This document shows positions 5,029 through 5,572 of a stretch of DNA of 5,572 bases, piece by piece (the stretch's first letter is position 1; the number at the start of each line of letters is the position of its first letter). A model generated the notes under the pieces. That model was not told the origin of the DNA. It saw nothing but the letters and a program-made list of their open reading frames with translations, and ran no database searches. This DNA is from Acidobacteriota bacterium (GTDB lineage Bacteria; Acidobacteriota; Vicinamibacteria; Vicinamibacterales; CAVVIG01), in NCBI GenBank assembly GCA_016195295.1, contig JACPZV010000196.1:1-5572 (forward strand). The letters run 5' to 3'. The position numbers and the translations under genes are program-made.

Positions 5029-5572
5029 GACTCCACCGCATGGTCACGCGACGCGAGAACGGGATCCGAAAGGGCGACGAACCGTTCCGCGAGCGTGACG
5101 CCTCCCAAGCCCGCGAGCATCGCGACGAACGGCATGATGACGTCGCGGTGCCGGATGAGCGTGCCGAGATTGCCGCTGTTGGGAGCGATCGCGACGACGC
5201 TCGCCACGATGAAGCCGACAAAGAGCGACGCGAGCAGCGGATGTCGCCACAGCCCGCGAATCGCGCCCACAAGCGCCAGAAGGCTGGCGCCCCACCAGAC
5301 GACCTGCAGCGGCACCATCAACAGCCATTTCGCGGAATCGACAGACGAAGGCAGGGGCTGCGCGAAGAAGGCGACGACCGATCGGATCAGAAAGCGCAGG
5401 CCTTCATCGAACGTGAGCGCGAACGACTCGCCGTCCTCGGCGTTGGGCGACACGTGCGCGTAGAATTTTTCGTCGAGCGCGCGGTAGAACTCGCCAGACG
5501 ATCGCGTGTGGCCGAAATGCCGGAGGGCGGCGGTCTGGACGTTGCCGACAACGGCCGCGCGGATCGCCGGAT
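5019..5572 (-). CDS. C-terminal part of a polytopic membrane protein, probably glycan polymerase or GT-C-like
   Basis: The frame is open from the window edge to TAA 5021-5019, giving 183 residues. An in-frame GTG at 5453 is not needed as a start, because protein-like sequence continues upstream of it (VQTAALRHFGHTRSSGEFYR). After a soluble loop (about 15-60) come membrane segments at about 82-104, 112-130 and 145-160. The GNLGTLIRHRDVIMPFVAML stretch (133-152) resembles the conserved end of large membrane proteins in exopolysaccharide clusters, where a G(N)xGTxxRHR loop precedes the last membrane helix. That match is from memory. It likely works on lipid-linked sugars in the inner membrane. 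It is first in the visible part of the operon, and the next gene starts within its last codons. The N-terminal part and catalytic residues are off the window. Confidence 0.7.
   Translation of the reverse strand, partial: PAIRAAVVGNVQTAALRHFGHTRSSGEFYRALDEKFYAHVSPNAEDGESFALTFDEGLRFLIRSVVAFFAQPLPSSVDSAKWLLMVPLQVVWWGASLLALVGAIRGLWRHPLLASLFVGFIVASVVAIAPNSGNLGTLIRHRDVIMPFVAMLAGLGGVTLAERFVALSDPVLASRDHAVESWP

Noticed and set aside
3287..5463. Long plus-strand open frames (361 and 404 codons) opposite the TIG/DUF4330 genes
   Set aside because: Products are rich in Arg, His and Asp with no domain pattern, as expected for antisense frames in high-GC coding DNA. The minus-strand frames carry clear domains and coupled starts.

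Overview
The window is high-GC bacterial DNA with frequent GTG starts and densely packed, overlapping genes. This fits a soil-type bacterium, perhaps an Acidobacteria-like lineage, but that placement is only a guess from style. No rRNA, tRNA, CRISPR array or transposase gene is visible.

Right and centre (about 895-5572, all minus strand) hold one operon read from right to left. It contains the C-terminal end of a multi-span membrane protein that runs off the window, two tandem paralogous membrane-anchored proteins with a TIG-like domain and DUF4330-like modules, a SAM-dependent methyltransferase with a Trm112-like zinc ribbon, and a GT4-type glycosyltransferase. Every junction overlaps, by 10, 10, 4 and 4 nt, so translation is probably coupled. 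The gene mix suggests synthesis and surface assembly of a polysaccharide or glycan. The second paralog appears to carry two DUF4330-like modules where the first has one. The glycosyltransferase carries two in-frame 39-nt tandem repeats, each made of GTAG followed by a 9-bp palindrome, which is the architecture of REP elements.

Left (1-864) looks like a decaying toxin-antitoxin patch. An apparently intact MNT-type nucleotidyltransferase antitoxin gene (minus strand) is coupled by a GTGA overlap to a HEPN toxin gene that stops after 46 codons. Convergent to it on the plus strand are the C-terminal end of an unidentified protein and a 5'-truncated remnant resembling the C-terminus of AbiEii-type nucleotidyltransferase toxins. 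The remnant and the broken HEPN gene meet at one CTAG that supplies both stop codons, which looks like a deletion or recombination junction. The glycosyltransferase bordering this patch also has a shortened C-terminus, so the whole left boundary of the polysaccharide operon appears rearranged.
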